64,000 nucleotides of DNA from Centrapalus pauciflorus (taxonomy: Eukaryota > Streptophyta > Magnoliopsida > Asterales > Asteraceae): NCBI GenBank assembly GCA_020465985.1, contig JAANYP010004851.1, positions 20,469 to 84,468 of the forward strand, in the 5' to 3' direction. Both the position numbers and the translations under genes were made by a program. The notes under the pieces are model-generated. The model did no database searches. It was not told where the DNA came from and worked only from the letters and a program-made list of their open reading frames with translations. This document shows, one piece after another, positions 1-13,300 of this stretch; within the stretch, counting starts at the first letter, position 1, and every line of letters starts with the position of its first letter.

Positions 1-321
1 ACTTATTTATCATATTTTTCTCAGGACCATAATCGTTAAGACGCTAAGGTATCATTTTCATGGCACATTTACAAGATTATCAAGTTTTCGGAGTCCTCGG
101 GCATTTCTAACGTTGCGGAGATTACCTTTCATAACTTAAACTCTTTTCCATGTATTTTAATCACCGCACTAATGACTCTGTATTTTATGATGCTTGTAAA
201 ACAATCTTTATATTTTTTTATGCATTTCAATAACGTCACATTTAGAGGTCGTTCATTGTGATTATGACTTTGTTTACGCGACATCACGCCTCGTTGCCAA
301 GCGGGGTATCGGGGTATGACA
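1..321 (+). repeat. 3' end of a gypsy-type LTR (fragment)
   Basis: There is no reading frame of note. The stretch ends in tatgaca at 315-321, a CA terminus typical of LTRs, and S2 copia gag/protease sequence in reverse orientation begins immediately after. The style resembles the 3' ends of plant gypsy LTRs. No second copy lies in the window, so the LTR identity is an inference. Confidence 0.4.
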
Positions 322-1357
322 GTACAAGCTTAAGGTTACTCAGCAGATCCTTACAACCTGTCATGTCGCCAGAACAAAAACTATCCAAGTACCAAACCTG
401 GTTTGGTTGCTTATCCTGCAGAGAAACATAGAAACATTAGTTCATAGGGGAACCAATCACAGGGATGAGTTCTACTCCCTCATCAACATTTGTTGATAGT
501 AGTATTGGATTTTGCAATGTCAATAGGCCTTATGCCCACAACTTCAGGACAATCTTTAGCCATGTGAGTTTTCCTTCCACACCTATAACATTTTTTCTTT
601 ATACGCCTTCGAAATAAGAACTTTCAGAAACAAATTCTGAATTTTCTATATTGGTCTTTACAACAGATTTCACAACAGGCTGACTTGTTATATAAAGACC
701 AGCAGATTATGTGAAAGATAAATCCCTGTCAGATGTATGTTGTTTTCTTTTTAAAAACTTATTTTCAAAGAATTTAGCGTTAAATGGTGGTATAAGTTTC
801 TTACCATCAGCCTTGACTTCAGAACCTGTCTTATTAACAGGTTTAGTAGTTTTCACGACAGGTTTAATTTTTCACCGGGCTGTACATATGGAGCAGCTGA
901 GCACATAGTAGTGTAGTATGGTGCAGAACGCATTTTATCACCAGAACTCCACAGTTTCACTCATGAATTGTCAGTGTTTGGAGGACTGACAAACCTATTT
1001 GTTGAAACCTCTTTTCCATTTACATTCTGTATAAATGTAATTGGAAGTTCACCAAGGATGGACAATTCTGTTTCAAGATTGTTAATTTCAGTAATAGAAT
1101 TTAAGCAAGATCTGCTCATTTGTGCATTGGTTTACTCTATTAGCGAAATAGTACCAAGACACAACAATCTTTTGGAGTTTAGCATGCTTTTAATCTGACT
1201 CTCTTTTCTCTTCTAATAAAATTGTGTGGATGTGTTTTACCTCATCAAGCTTAGTTTTCAACTTATGAAAAGTGTCAAGTTCATTAGTTTTGAGTTCAAG
1301 ATCAATTTTTAATTTTGAAATTTGAGAGTTTAAAGCATCTTGCTTTTCAACAGCAGT
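322..1357 (-). pseudogene. Reversed S2-family copia fragment: gag C-terminus and start of protease
   Basis: Read on the minus strand this matches the gag coiled coil, the second CCHC zinc knuckle and the start of protease of Copia-D (about 59640-60990 of the plus strand). The knuckle lies near 530-600, the gag stop at 437-439, a pyrimidine-rich stretch ending in CTGCAG at 416-421, and the protease D-S region near 375-395. Several stops and frameshifts break it. It sits between two gypsy-like LTR pieces with no PBS or LTR of its own, so it is a captured or truncated fragment. Confidence 0.75.
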
Positions 1358-1834
1358 TGTGAAGACCCGTCCTTACGAAGGAGCCTTAACGACTATCTAT
1401 TACATAACCACAATACATAATCCTGCATCTACCCAAACCACCACCATAATTGTCTTTAATCAATAGCAAAAGCAGATTAGTAGTGGTCTAGTGACTTCAA
1501 ATTCGGGCTTGCAGTACTATAAAAAAGATTCAAGAACTTTGTCTTTTCCTATAAAAAAGATTCAAGAACAACTATAAGCGTTGGACTTAGTGAGATTATG
1601 GATTTAACGGTTAACATGCAATGACAATTAAAGACGAGACTTCACTTTTGACTTTAGGCGTTTGACTTTAAGCGCGACTTAAGCTAGGCTGCCGTTATCA
1701 GCCAGACATTTTGAGACATCGGAGTTAAGGTAGGATGATCTCTATTCCCATGCACACGCTTTTATATGTGGGAATCAGCCACGATTACCGGGCTAGCTAC
1801 CAGTAGGGCAACGTGGGCGGACATCAGAGTAGAC
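1358..1834 (+). repeat. 5' start of a gypsy-type LTR (fragment)
   Basis: It begins with tgtgaagacccgtcc, a TG start seen in plant gypsy LTRs, and carries no coding frame. Copia-A begins at 1835. It may belong with the LTR end at 1-321, but the two pieces do not overlap, so this cannot be tested inside the window. Confidence 0.4.
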
Positions 1835-2424
1835 TGTTAGTGCACCCTGTGTGACGATAGCAGTCTATGTATAGATAGTCTTATGGAATAGTTCAGGCTT
1901 TGTAATTACAAGTTAATATATATGTTTGATCTTGGTTATATATGTTTGGTCTTGTTTGTGATTGTTATTTACTTAAGTTCAAAGATAAGTTCAAACATAA
2001 GTTCAAGAACAAGTTAAAGAAAAAGTTCAAAGACAAGATCATGAATAAGTTCAAAGCCTAGGGTTTTAACTTAATGGAGCTAAGTTCGAACATGTAGTGG
2101 ACAAGTTCGTTGGCTTGGGCCTATACGAACTTCTCTGAGCTAAGTTCGAATTTAACACCTATAATTAAGAGTTAATCAGTTAGGATTAGAGACTTTTGCA
2201 GAGATTAGCACCTAGATCTCGTATAGTGCACGTACGAACTTGTGAAGATTTCAAAGAGTCGTTTCGGAGAAATGCACGTGTCGGGTCGTTCGTCGTGACG
2301 TCTATCATTGTGTTCGTCTCCGGGTTTCCTGTGTGTGATCGATCCGTTAAACCCCTAACGAGGATTCCGCACTCGTTGGAAGGTGTCACGTCAAGATCAG
2401 ATCCGTGCTATAGGTGACCTTACA
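1835..2424 (+). repeat. 5' LTR of Copia-A
   Basis: It runs from tgttagtgcacc to ccttaca. The first 30 or so bases match the LTR start of Copia-B. Much of its later part is rich in the words aagttcaaa and ttcgaa. Confidence 0.85.
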
Positions 2425-2426
2425 AG

Positions 2427-2438
2427 TGGTATCAGAGC
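2427..2438 (+). other. Primer-binding site of Copia-A
   Basis: The sequence tggtatcagagc begins two bases after the LTR end and is complementary to the 3' end of initiator tRNA-Met, the usual primer of plant copia elements. Confidence 0.9.
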
Positions 2439-3020
2439 CATAAAGAGTGTTCATCGTGTTCGTACAAAACATTCTTGGTTTCTTGACGTTCTTACCGGAA
2501 AAAACACGTTTTCATAGTTTTTTTTGAGTTCTACAAGCAAGGTAACGGGGAAAAATTCCCATTAGTTCAAGTTTTTCAGTCAAAATTGGTGTTCATTCGA
2601 ATTTTTCTGAAATCTTGAAAAAATTGAATTTTTTGCAGTTTATCGAACTTGCGGCGCTCGAACTTAAGGGGGTATTAGGGCTCATTCGATCTTGTCAGAA
2701 AACGCTCCTCTCGAAGTTAATTTAGGTCTTCATTGGAATTTAGCTAAGGTTCGAACTTTTCAGAATCGAATTTGTTAGATTCGAAGTTGTCAAAAACGAA
2801 CTTGTCAGATTCGAACTTGTCAGAAATTTAGGGTTTCTTTGAACTTGTCAGAGGTTCCAATTTTTCAGAACTCAACAAGTTCGAACTTAAGTCAATTCGA
2901 ATTTAATTTTTGAAGGAATTTAAATTTAAATTATTCGAAGTTGCATAAGTTCGAAGGGTTTATTTTAAATTAATTTTTAAATTAAATTGTTTAAGTTCGA
3001 AAACAAAAAGTTTAGAAAGA
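2439..3020 (+). repeat. Copia-A leader with ttcgaa-type repeats
   Basis: The untranslated leader between PBS and gag carries a degenerate array built on words such as ttcgaacttgtcag, about ten copies between 2640 and 3000. Its role is unknown; the same core word recurs in Copia-B and in the Gypsy-b LTR. Confidence 0.6.
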
Positions 3021-5892
3021 ATGTCGAGTTTGCAAAAATTCATAGAAATGTACCATGAGGTCGGCAAAGCGAATTCTCCGTCAAAGCTAATCAAATTGGA
3101 GGATTATTATTGGTGGAAGGTTGCTGATTTTGCTCGCTTTAATGACATGCGTACGTGGATATGCATCGATGAGGGATATATTCCTCCTATGCAAGAGTTA
3201 GAAGGCCGACAAAGTGTCTTAACTTATCATAATATGATAGATGATGACAAGAAACTTTATGAGGCCGAGAACCGAGCTTTCTCAATTATCTGGATGGCGT
3301 TACCTCAAGAAATGCTACACACTTTAAGAAATCACAGGACATTTAAAGAGCTATGGGATGCTCTAGAGAAGAGGTGTGAGGGAAATCCAAGGGTTCGTAA
3401 AGGTAGAACTGAGATGCTGAAACAACAATTTGCTATTTTCAAGGCGTTGAAGAATGAGACGTTAGATGCGACAATCACTAGGTTCTATCATCTGTTAACT
3501 GAGCTTGACAATCAAAATGTCGATTATCAAGAGACTGAGAAGATAAAAAAGCTTCTAGATGATTTATTGGCGAAGTGGGAGATGTACACAACGTTAATAA
3601 AGCTTAATGAAGAGAAGTTTGAGACTCTCACTCTTGAAGGAGTAATTGGAACACTAAGGGCATATAACTTCAAGTTACAGAAGAAAGAACGGGAGTTTGA
3701 ACAGGTTCAAGATCCAGACCTGTATTTTGGAAAATCAAAACCGTAAATTGCTAGTGAACTGAAGTCTAGGGCCACAACATTCTTCTCAGGAGAAGAATCC
3801 ATTCCATTGAGACAGAGGAGTCTAGTAGCAGGGCATTCTTAGGGTTTTCCAAACCAGAAGAAAAACCAACTCATTCAGCGTCTACGTCTTAAGGATACAC
3901 AAAGATGCCAATGAGCGGAAAATCGGCTGAAGATCGTCTGAATCATTTAGCTTCGTTTGTCGCAGCGTACGACAATTGCGTTCAAGGGAAGATAAACGAT
4001 CTTGCGTTATGGGAAGAAGACTACGATCAGGTAGATCCTGATGACTTGGATGAAATGGAACTACAGTGGCAACTGGCCATGGTGACTCAAAGGGTCAAGA
4101 GGTTCATGAAGAGGACTGGAATAAATTTTAACGTAGGCAACAACAAGGTTGGTTTTGATAAATCAAAGGTTAAGTGTTACAATTGCCAAAGATTGGGACA
4201 CTTTGCAAGAGAGCGTCAAAGGCCAAAAGTAGAGAACTATCAAAATCAAAACCAAGGGATATATCAATCTGGTGTTTCTGGCAATCAAGTAGCCATCGCT
4301 GGTCTGTTAACCAATGTGTCATCTAACAGACAGCTTGATGGAACTTATGATTGGAGTACTCATCCAGAGTTGAATGCTAGAGCCTTTATGGCTAAAGTAA
4401 CTAAGACTGGGGATGACAGAGCTGAAGAAGTTGCAGAGGACACCAAGCAGAAAGATACAGTCCTTTGTTGGTGGAAAAGTCAGAGGAGCAGTCCATTCTG
4501 GAGTTTGCTGCTAAAATGGCTAACGCGGAATCGGACCACAAAAAGGTAACTCTAAACTTTTCTACATTCCATGACTTATGTGTTTTAAGTGCTACTTTAA
4601 ATGATAGGTTAAACTTAGTACTAGAAACACATAAGAACTTAACTGCTCAGATCCAATCGTTAAGTCAGATAACGCTAGTCTTCAAGATATTAAGGAAGAT
4701 ATAAGGAATAAGCTAAAAGCAAATGCTCAGGATGTCATAGTTCTAAAAGACAAATTATGTGAACAATGTGTCAAGATAGAACTCATGTACGAAAATGTTG
4801 AAGCTTTAACCAAAGACCTCACTCTTAAAGATGTAGAGCTAGCCGAGTCTAGAGTTAAAGTTGCTGAGGCAAATAGTAAGCTCGAAAAGTTTAGGAACTC
4901 GTCTCTAAATCTAGGAAAGATCTTAGAAGCTCAACGGCAGTCTAATAAGCCAGTAGGTCTAGGTTATCAAGAGAGTCCTCCACCGTTCAACAATAACTAC
5001 GTGCCTCAACCTCAGGATAAAACCACTGAACCGGTCGAATCAGAGTTAGCAACTGGAACTGAATCTGATTAGGATAAGTCAACTAAGGTGTCTAATACTA
5101 CCTCTAAGATTAAGAAAGTCAAGTTTATGTAGTCTACTAGTGACACTATACTAGGAGAAGCTAAATCTGAAATTAATAATCAGCAAGAGGAAGTAGTCAC
5201 TATAGTTGTAACGAAAAAAAAATGACACTAGTGAGACACCTAAATCAAAGGGCACTTATAAGAAGTCGATTGATAAGATGTCATGCTTTAGATGTCATGA
5301 GAAGGGACATGTTGCGTCATGAGAAGGGACATGTCCTTATCAGAAAGTGGAGTATACGCCCTCTACACCAGAGTCTAGACCTACTGTAGGAAAGCAAGAA
5401 CAACAATGACCAGTACATAGTATTGCCAGCACTAGTAGTTCTCAACATATCAAGAAGAACCTGAGTGCAACACCTAGGATACCTGTTAAACAAATACCGG
5501 TGTCGGTCAGACATCAAGAAGTGATTAGGACAAAATCTCCGAATAGAGTCCCTCGTCAGTCTTGGTAAGGACCTCAACAAGGATATAGGAGTACAACACC
5601 TAGAAGGACTTTCACCCCAGTTAGGTCTCATACTCCTCAAAGACAACAGACACCAGGTACAGTCCAGGGTTATCAGAATGAAATGCATTATAATAGAAAC
5701 TATTCTAGGGCTCAACCACAAATGACAGCACAAAGGCCAAAAGTGAATCTTAATCACTCAGCACCACAACAGGCTCTCAATCAAAAACCCGGGACACAAG
5801 AAAGGAGAGATGGGTATTTGAAGAAGTTCACGTATGTTGATGAGAATGGTATTACCAAGTCAGTCATGGCTTGGGTTCCCCGTGATAACTAA
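3021..5892 (+). pseudogene. gag: Copia-A gag, frameshifted
   Basis: Capsid-type polyprotein that would coat the element RNA in cytoplasmic particles. The ATG at 3021 is supported by the matching start of Copia-B gag. Readable pieces in four changing frames are 3021-3746, 3905-4549, 4465-4704, 4785-5072 and 5683-5892. The first knuckle, near 4170-4215, has its last cysteine replaced by arginine. A coiled-coil stretch follows (about 4600-4900), then a P/Q/T-rich region, and the end VPRDN with TAA at 5890-5892. Two residues near the conserved WWK motif are missing compared with Copia-B. The protein would be non-functional. Confidence 0.85.
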
Positions 5893-6008
5893 CTTGTTTT
5901 CTTTCATGTGCAGGAGCTAACTACAGGTCTTAACAACAAGTGGTTCGTCGATAGTGGTTGCTCTCGTCAAATGACTGGGCAAAGGAGACTACTCACAGAC
6001 TTGTGGTA
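5893..6008 (+). pseudogene. pol: Copia-A protease stub (rest of pol deleted)
   Basis: Immediately after the gag TAA come a pyrimidine-rich stretch and tgtgcag (ending 5913), then the same frame gives the protease start with the catalytic motif VDSGCSRQMTG. It breaks off near 6008, where sequence from upstream of the accessory ORF follows directly. Integrase, RT and RNase H, about 3 kb in Copia-B, are gone. Confidence 0.8.
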
Positions 6009-6088
6009 AACGGATTCAACAAGTTCGAATAACACAAATTTATTTTTAAATTAATTTTCAACTTTTTAATTGTGATTTGTGTGCAGAT

Positions 6089-8325
6089 ACGGGTGACAGA
6101 GCATTTTTCAATAAACATAATATAGTGATGGCCGTTGATCTACAGTTGGCAGAGGCTCAGCCGTATCGCTAGATGATAGAGTTCTTGTCCCATTCCAGAG
6201 TGGCGTATGCCCTAACCCACAATCTGCCTATCATTCTCTCATACGTTAGGCAATTTTGATAAAATCTGCAAGTTTACAGTACCGTGACCCCTACAGTTCT
6301 CTGTACAAGAGTAGGTGGTCATCCGATCGCATTCTCTACTGAGCATCTGCGTGCAATCTTGCAACTGGGGACAGTTGATCAAGAAGCCGACCTGATAGAT
6401 TTTCTGGCACCAATAAGGCAATCAACCTTTCTTAGAATGGGCTATGCTCTGGACATAACCAAGGCGTCTTATCTGAAGAGGTGCCTCATTGGACACTGGA
6501 GATATTTGGTACACCTGATCATGGTATATTTTGCACCAAAGAAAGCGGGTTTCGACACAATAATGTCCAAGTTGCAATCTGCAATGATCTCACTCATCTA
6601 CAATAAGCAATTCAGCTTCTCATAAATGTTCTTCGGGGAGTTTGTTCATCAGATTTCTGCTACCACCAGAGAAAGGTTTCTCATGTACCCGCGATTCATA
6701 ATGATGATCATTCGCCACTTCTTACCAGACCTTCCAGAGCAAACAAGCGTAGCCATCATCGATGAGAGAACTTTTACAGACTGCCAGTCCCACAATGCGC
6801 GAAGGGCTGAGCAAGTCAGGCCACAGGTGGATCCTCATTTTGGTGCCGTTATAGATCCAGATTTCATTGCTCCCAAAGGGGATGACTGCATAGGTGATGC
6901 ACCACAACAACAACCACAACCCCAGCAACCTGAACCACAACATGCACCGGTTCGCCGAACTCCAGTTGCTAGGAACTTTTCCACGTTCCCGATCTACTAC
7001 AGAGGTAGGTGGGCCATCAACTTTGGCACCACATCTTGACAAAAGGGAACAGACGCTGCAAGAAATTTAGGATTAAAGAGCCGCAGCTCAAGAGAACATA
7101 GCAGAACAGCTTGTCCATGAGATTTTGGAATCCCCAACCGGCATGGATGTCGTATTTAGAGAATTTGATGAATATCAGCCTCCAGTCGCCGATACTGAAG
7201 GCACAGAAGGAACAGAGACTCATGAAGAGGTTGAAGGTCAAGTAGAGACCGCCTCTAAATCTGAATCAGGATCTAGTTTAGGTGAGGAGGAAGCTGACGA
7301 TGTTAATCCAACAGTGTCATTTGAAAGATATGACTCTAGAGTTGTGGTAAGCCGAAGAAATATGTAACGTCCTGTACTTCGTGATGAAGAAGAAGGAGAT
7401 GAGGACTTTATATTAGAAGAGGAAGCAACAATTGCCACACAAAAAAGAGCAAAGCGACAACCCATTAGTCAGGGAGCTCCGTTTACTTCGGCTACCATTC
7501 CATCTGCCGCAACCACCGCTCCATCCACATCAACTTCAACTCCATCCACGTCCACTACATTTTCTGACAACCAGCGTTTCATAGAGCTGAAAAGCAAAGT
7601 AGACTTCCAAAGAGTCCAAATATTCCAGCTATCACAAGCCGTAAATGAGTTGCAGCAGCATAACTCAAGACTGAAACAGAAAAATGATAAGTAAGAAACG
7701 ACAGTAGCTGCTCAGCAAGAAGCGACGACAACTCAGCAGTCACAAATCCTGACTCTGTAGACCCTCGTTGAGCAAATAATGAAATATCTACAAGCTCAGG
7801 GGGAGAGCAGTTGTCGAGGTGATGAGTTAAGGGGAGTTAGAAGAGACACTGACGATGAAGGAGGTGACCCCAGCATGCAAAAAGACAGTGAGCTAGCAGA
7901 TCTTCCACGTGAGACTGCTCAGCATGCTGAGACTCACGGGGAGCCTGGATCATCTGGGTCAGGAGGAGGAGGAAGTTAGGATAAAGGCAAGGCTCCCGAA
8001 GCATCAGAGTTAGTTGATCAAGAAATAATTGGAGCCTTGGCCGATTTTGATGATGACGGCGAGATGAATTTAGATTTTAAAGATGATTTGGAAGAACTAG
8101 AGGAATGAGAGTTTATCTAAGAAAATGTTCCCGATTGGATACCAAACGATGAAGTATTTGTAGATGAAGAAGACGAAGCTGGCGAGTTTGTCATCCAGGG
8201 TCAAATTTTTACTGTGCAATACGTAAACACATACCAGATGCCGATAGATTTAGACATTCTTAAGTCAACAATAAATGATGAATCGGATGATGATGCTACT
8301 CAAGAAACAGATAAAGAGCTAACAT
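6089..8325 (+). pseudogene. Copia-A accessory (post-pol) ORF, decayed
   Basis: Counterpart of the Copia-B ORF at 31886-34885. A gtgtgcag acceptor-like site ends at 6086. The expected ATG at 6089 reads ACG, so the start is lost. Conserved motifs still readable include a FLxxxxxxYALTHN-like segment near 6180-6230, MGYALDITK near 6435-6470, YFAPKK near 6528-6545 and MYPRFIMMIIRHF near 6683-6720. A Q/P-rich linker, a helical segment and an acidic region (8040-8200) follow. Several in-frame stops are present. The 3' end is cut by Gypsy-a. Function is unknown; no membrane segment is visible. Confidence 0.75.
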
Positions 8326-10075
8326 TGTAACATCCGGCACAAAACCAGGTTAGCAACGATGACCTAATCTGTATTTAATAGCCAATTATAACCTAATCAG
8401 TGGTCATTAGAAATTAATCAAGGTGATTAACAATGTTATTGGAAAATTCAACTCAATTAGAATCAAATTCATCAGTGCGATGAATCGGGAAATCAATTAA
8501 TCCGATCGATTTACGATATGAGGGATTAATTCAACTAAGTACATAATTAAATTATGATTAGTGAAAGTAATCATACACTAATACAATTACTTAACATTAA
8601 TTATGCAAGACTAAAACAATTCATTAAAACAATGCATCCAAAACTATTTATGAATTTACAAGAAAAAAGAAATACAAGAATACATTTCTAAATACTTTTA
8701 TACAAAAGAAAAAGGAAAATACATGGATATACCATGTAGTGGCCGGCTCTAGGGGGTACTACATAGGTGTTGAATTTCATTTTTTTTATTAATAAAACAT
8801 CATACACAATCACCGTAATCACATTTCACTCTTACAGTCCATAAAGATTTACACTCAACCTTCAAATCTGTCATCATTTCACCACCTTTTCTTCTCTATA
8901 AATAGAGACCTCATTCTCATTCATTTTCCACACCTTCAAACACAAAAATATATCTCTTTTTCTCCTCTCAAATCTGGCCCCAAGGCCTAGTTAAAAACCT
9001 AAATTTCAATTTTGGTGTTCTTGAAATATTTCAAAGTATTCCTTGTGCAACTCTTTCAAGATCAAGTCTTCTACTCATTTTCATTCTCTTAACACATCAA
9101 AGTAAGTAAATACTAGCTTATTTCATCTTATATTTATGTTTATATAAGTCTTGCATAATATATATAATCACCAACAACAACAAGTTTCATAAAACTCAAG
9201 TTTATAAATTTCTAGTTTTGTTTTTAAGCTCTTTTCTTCAAATATGAATATGAATATATAAACACATCATAGTGTTAATATTATGAAAACAAGCTTTTTC
9301 CCCAACCTAAACATCTCGAAAAATGTCCGTTCTTGACTCTAAAAGTTCTTTGTATATAGTAGTTTCATGTCCGAGAAAACCAAATCCTAAAACGTTTTGG
9401 AGCTTGGTCAAAAACAGCCTCAAAGTAGGCCGAAAAACCTTCGAAAAAGCTGGAAAATTATATATATATAACCTTGAAGTTTTAAGTGGGTTTTTTATTT
9501 ATAAACTTGTAATGTTGGGTGATTTAATACATAAAAATCTATAAATATATATATTATCATATATTAGAGATATTAAGTCCCTATTATCATTAGGGCTCGA
9601 TTAAACTCACCCGGTGCATCACCCATCAACTTACGCTAATTTGCCTTTTTCGCTCGTTTTTGCCATCAGAAGCTCGGTGAGTCCTCATAGCCCCTATTTT
9701 CACAATGTTATGTTTTGGGGTTGAAATACATGCTTCGTTTTTATATGGACACGAAAACAACTTCATTTCTATTATGTATTACACATGTGGTTCCATCAGT
9801 CAAGCGCGAATATATTTTGAATAGATCTATCTGGAGTCATGTCCCCCGTTCGGGTTAGTTCGGCTCGGCTAACAGCGAGTGCATATATATTTAACACACG
9901 GTATTACGCATGGGAATACTGCACAGGGCAAACTCATCTTTAATTAAGCTTCGGTTGCATGATGGGTTATATGGAATACATAACATGGAATTTATGATTT
10001 TTTAAATTCAAACTTAACTGTTGTTGTCCATACAAGTCAGATTTACGTGTAAACCTATGAGCTCACCAACAATTT
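8326..10075 (+). repeat. 5' LTR of Gypsy-a (3' end truncated)
   Basis: It matches 13658-16204 in blocks up to about 10038. Past that point (to about 10100) no paired copy survives, so the true LTR end is uncertain. The block matching 14625-14930 of the 3' LTR is absent. Confidence 0.8.
8897..8905 (+). promoter_or_regulatory. TATA box in Gypsy-a 5' LTR
   Basis: TATAAATAG lies in a CT-rich context. In the 3' LTR the same site near 14225 reads taaaaatag, so that copy has lost the box. Confidence 0.6.
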
Positions 10076-10099
10076 TTGTTGACGTATTTTAGCGTGTAT

Positions 10100-10273
10100 C
10101 ACAACAAGGGTCCCTGCCCAACCCCTTGTGGAAAGTGCAAACGTCTTGGTCGTTTGGCCAAGGACTGTAAATTTGGTACCTCGAGTAACAACGGCGGCAA
10201 TCATAGAGGCTGCTATGAGTGTGGAGCTGTCGGGCACTTCAGGAGTGAGTGCCCGAGGTTGAAAAACGGTTGA
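10100..10273 (+). pseudogene. gag: Gypsy-a gag zinc-knuckle remnant
   Basis: Only the nucleocapsid end of gag survives. It holds two CCHC-type knuckles: CGKCKRLGRLAKDC, in which the histidine is replaced by arginine, and the intact CYECGAVGHFRSEC. It ends with TGA. The capsid part was lost in the deletion joining it to LTR sequence. Confidence 0.75.
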
Positions 10274-10330
10274 GGAGCTTAGGGGAGAGCTTTTGTATTA
10301 GGAGCAGGTGACGCTCGTCAGGATCCCCAT

Positions 10331-13300
10331 GTGGTACCAGGTACGTTTCTTTTAAATGACATTTACGCTTACGTACTCTTTGATACTGGGGCTGATAGGA
10401 GCTTTATATCAGATAAGTTTAGTAAGCAATTGAATGCCACTCCTTTTCCCTTACACAACTATAATACTATAGAGCTAGCTGACGGAAAAATAATAAAGGC
10501 AAATAGTATTATTAAGGAATGCACGCTGAAGTTGGAAGATTACCCCTTTAAGATAGACTTGACGCCTATAGAACTCGGATGTTTTGATATAGTAATTGGT
10601 ATGGATTGGTTGTCACACAATTATGCCGAGATTTTGTGCGGTAAGAAAGTGGTATGGATACCACTCCACAAGAAGAAGGTCCTAACAGTCCAAGGGGAAA
10701 GAAAGAATCGTCAGCTGAATGTCATATCCGGCCTAAGGACGTTAAAATGCCTTAGAAAGGGTTGCCATGCAGTACTAGTACAGATTGCAGAAAAAGAGTC
10801 GGAGGAGAAACGACTCGTGGATATTCCAGTGGTTTGTGACTATCCGAAGGTCGTTCTGGAAGATTTGCCTGGGCTTCCGCCAGCTAGGCAAGTGGAGTTC
10901 CAAATCGACTTGGTGCCGGGAGCTGCACCGGTCGCAAGAGCCCCATACACACTCTCTCATTCTTGAATGCAAGAGCTATCCAGCCAACTACAAGAGTTGA
11001 TGGATAAGGGATTTATTCGACCAAGTTCCTCACCTTGGGAGCTCCGGTCTTATATGTGAAAAAGAAAGACGGATCCTTCAGAATGTGCATCGACTACGGT
11101 GAGCTAAATAAATTAACGGTAAAGAACCGCTACCCCTTTCCCAGAATTTACGATCTATTTGACCAACTGCAGGGATCTAGCTTTTACTCGAATATTAACT
11201 TGCACTCCGGGTATCATCAAGTCAAGGTTCGGGAGGAAGATACTCCAAAGACGGCCTTCAGAACGCGTTATGGACATTACGAATTTCAAGTGATGCCATT
11301 TGGGTGATAGTGTTCTGGACAAATTCGTGATAGTGTTCATAGACGACATTCTCATCTACTCCCGAAGCCAAGATGAACATCAACAACATCTCAAGCTGAT
11401 ATTGGAGTTGTTAGAGAAGGAACAGTTATACGCCAAATTTTCAAAGTGTGAATTTTGGTTGCGAGAAGTCAAATTCCTTGGGCATGTGATCAACAGCCAG
11501 GGAATCCAAGTTGACCCATCAAAAATCAAGGTCGTAAACAACAGGGCAACTCCTATAACTCCCACAGAAATCGGCCAGTTTCTAGGACTTGCCGGTTATT
11601 ACGAGCGATTTATTCAAAACTCCTCAAAGATAGCGGGTTCCCTAACCGAGCTGACTCGGAAAGATGTGAAGTATAGCTGGGGTGAAGAGCCAGAAAAGGC
11701 GTTTCAACAGTTAAAGCAAAAATTGTGTAGTGCACCAACTCTGTCCTTACCTGAAGGGACAAAAAATTTTGTGGTCTACTGTGATGCTTCACACAATGGA
11801 TTAGGTTGTGTGCTCATGCAAAAGGATAAAGTCATTGCTTACGCATCACGGCAACTCAAAATCCACGAGGTGAACTATACGACTCATGACTTGGAGCTCA
11901 GAGCAGTGGTGTTTGCTCTTAAAATGTGGAGGCACTACCTTCACGGTACGAAGTGCACGGTGTTTACAATTCACAAGAGCCTTCAACATATTCTAAACCA
12001 AAAGGAAATAAACATGAGGCAGTGTCGCTGGGTTGAGCTGCTTAGCGATTACGACTGCGAGATTCGTTATCATCCGGGTAAGGCGAATGTTGTAGCTGTT
12101 GCCCTGAGCCGAAAGGAACGGGTTAAACCTTTGAGAGTCCAAGCATTGGTCATGACTGTACAGTAAAACCTAAACTCTCAAGTCCGCGAGGTACAAGAAG
12201 AAGCACTCAAGGAGGGTAATCTGCTGGATGAAGCGTTGAGAGGAATGGATAAGCAGTTTGAAATCAAGTCAGATGGATGTCGGTACTTCATGGGCAGAAT
12301 TTGGCTACCAAAACTCGCAGGAGTGAAGAAGTTGGTGATGGATGAAGGGCATAAAACAAGATATGCTATTCACCCAGGGTCAGATAAGATGTATCACGAC
12401 TTGAAGGGAATGTACCGGTGGCCAAACATGAAGGCTGACATTGCTACATATGTCAGCAAGTGTTTAACGTGTTTGAAAGTTAAGGCTGAACACCAGAAAC
12501 CATCAGGATTGTTGGTTCAACTAGAAATGCCCCAGTGAAAGTGGGAGAATATCACCATGGACTTCATCACCAAGTTGTCAAAGACTTCTGGAGGTTTTGA
12601 CACCATTTGGGTGATTGTGGATCGACTTACAAAGACCACACACTTTTTGCCAATCAAGGAGACCGCTAAGATGGATAAGTTAACACGAATCTATCTTAAA
12701 GAAGTCGTCTCAAGGCATGGAGTACCTGTATCAATTATATCAGAAAGGGACAGCCGGTTCACATCAAGATTTTGGCAATCATTGCAAGTGGAATTGGGTA
12801 TACGCCTAGATATGAGCACAGCCTATCACCCATAGATGGATGGTCAGAGTGAAAAGACAATTCAGACTTTGGAAGACATGTTAAGGGCAAGCGTTATCGT
12901 CTTTGGCAAAAGTTGGGACAGGCACCTGCCATTAGTCGAGTTTTCCTATAACAACAGCTATCACTCGAGTATTAAGACCGCTCCATTCGAGGCACTCAAT
13001 GGGCGAAAGTGTCGATCACCACTTTGCTGGGCTGAGGTAGGAGATAGCCAAATTACTGGACCTAAGATCATCCAGGAGACTACAGAAAAGATAGCCCAGA
13101 TTCGAAACCGATTAAAGATCGCGCGGGATCGACAGAAGAGCTATGCAGATGTTCGACGGAAGGATTTGGAATTTCAAAAGGGAGATCAAGTAATGTTGAA
13201 AGTCTCGCCTTGGAAAGGCGTAATTCGTTTTGGGAAACGAGAAAAACTCAATCCTCGTTATATCGGACCATTCAAGATCACCAAAAGAATTGGCCCGGTA

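Larger units (their letters stand above)
1835..8325 (+). mobile_element. Copia-A, family S1, pol-deleted retrotransposon remnant
   Basis: The order is LTR (1835-2424), tRNA-Met PBS, leader, gag, about 115 bases of protease, then directly the accessory ORF; integrase, RT and RNase H are missing. Gypsy-a inserted at 8326, and no 3' LTR of Copia-A is present beyond it. The LTR start and gag match Copia-B (31172-44350, opposite strand), placing both in one family. The internal deletion ends just upstream of the splice-acceptor-like site of the accessory ORF. Frameshifts and stops in every gene mark it as old. Confidence 0.85.
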
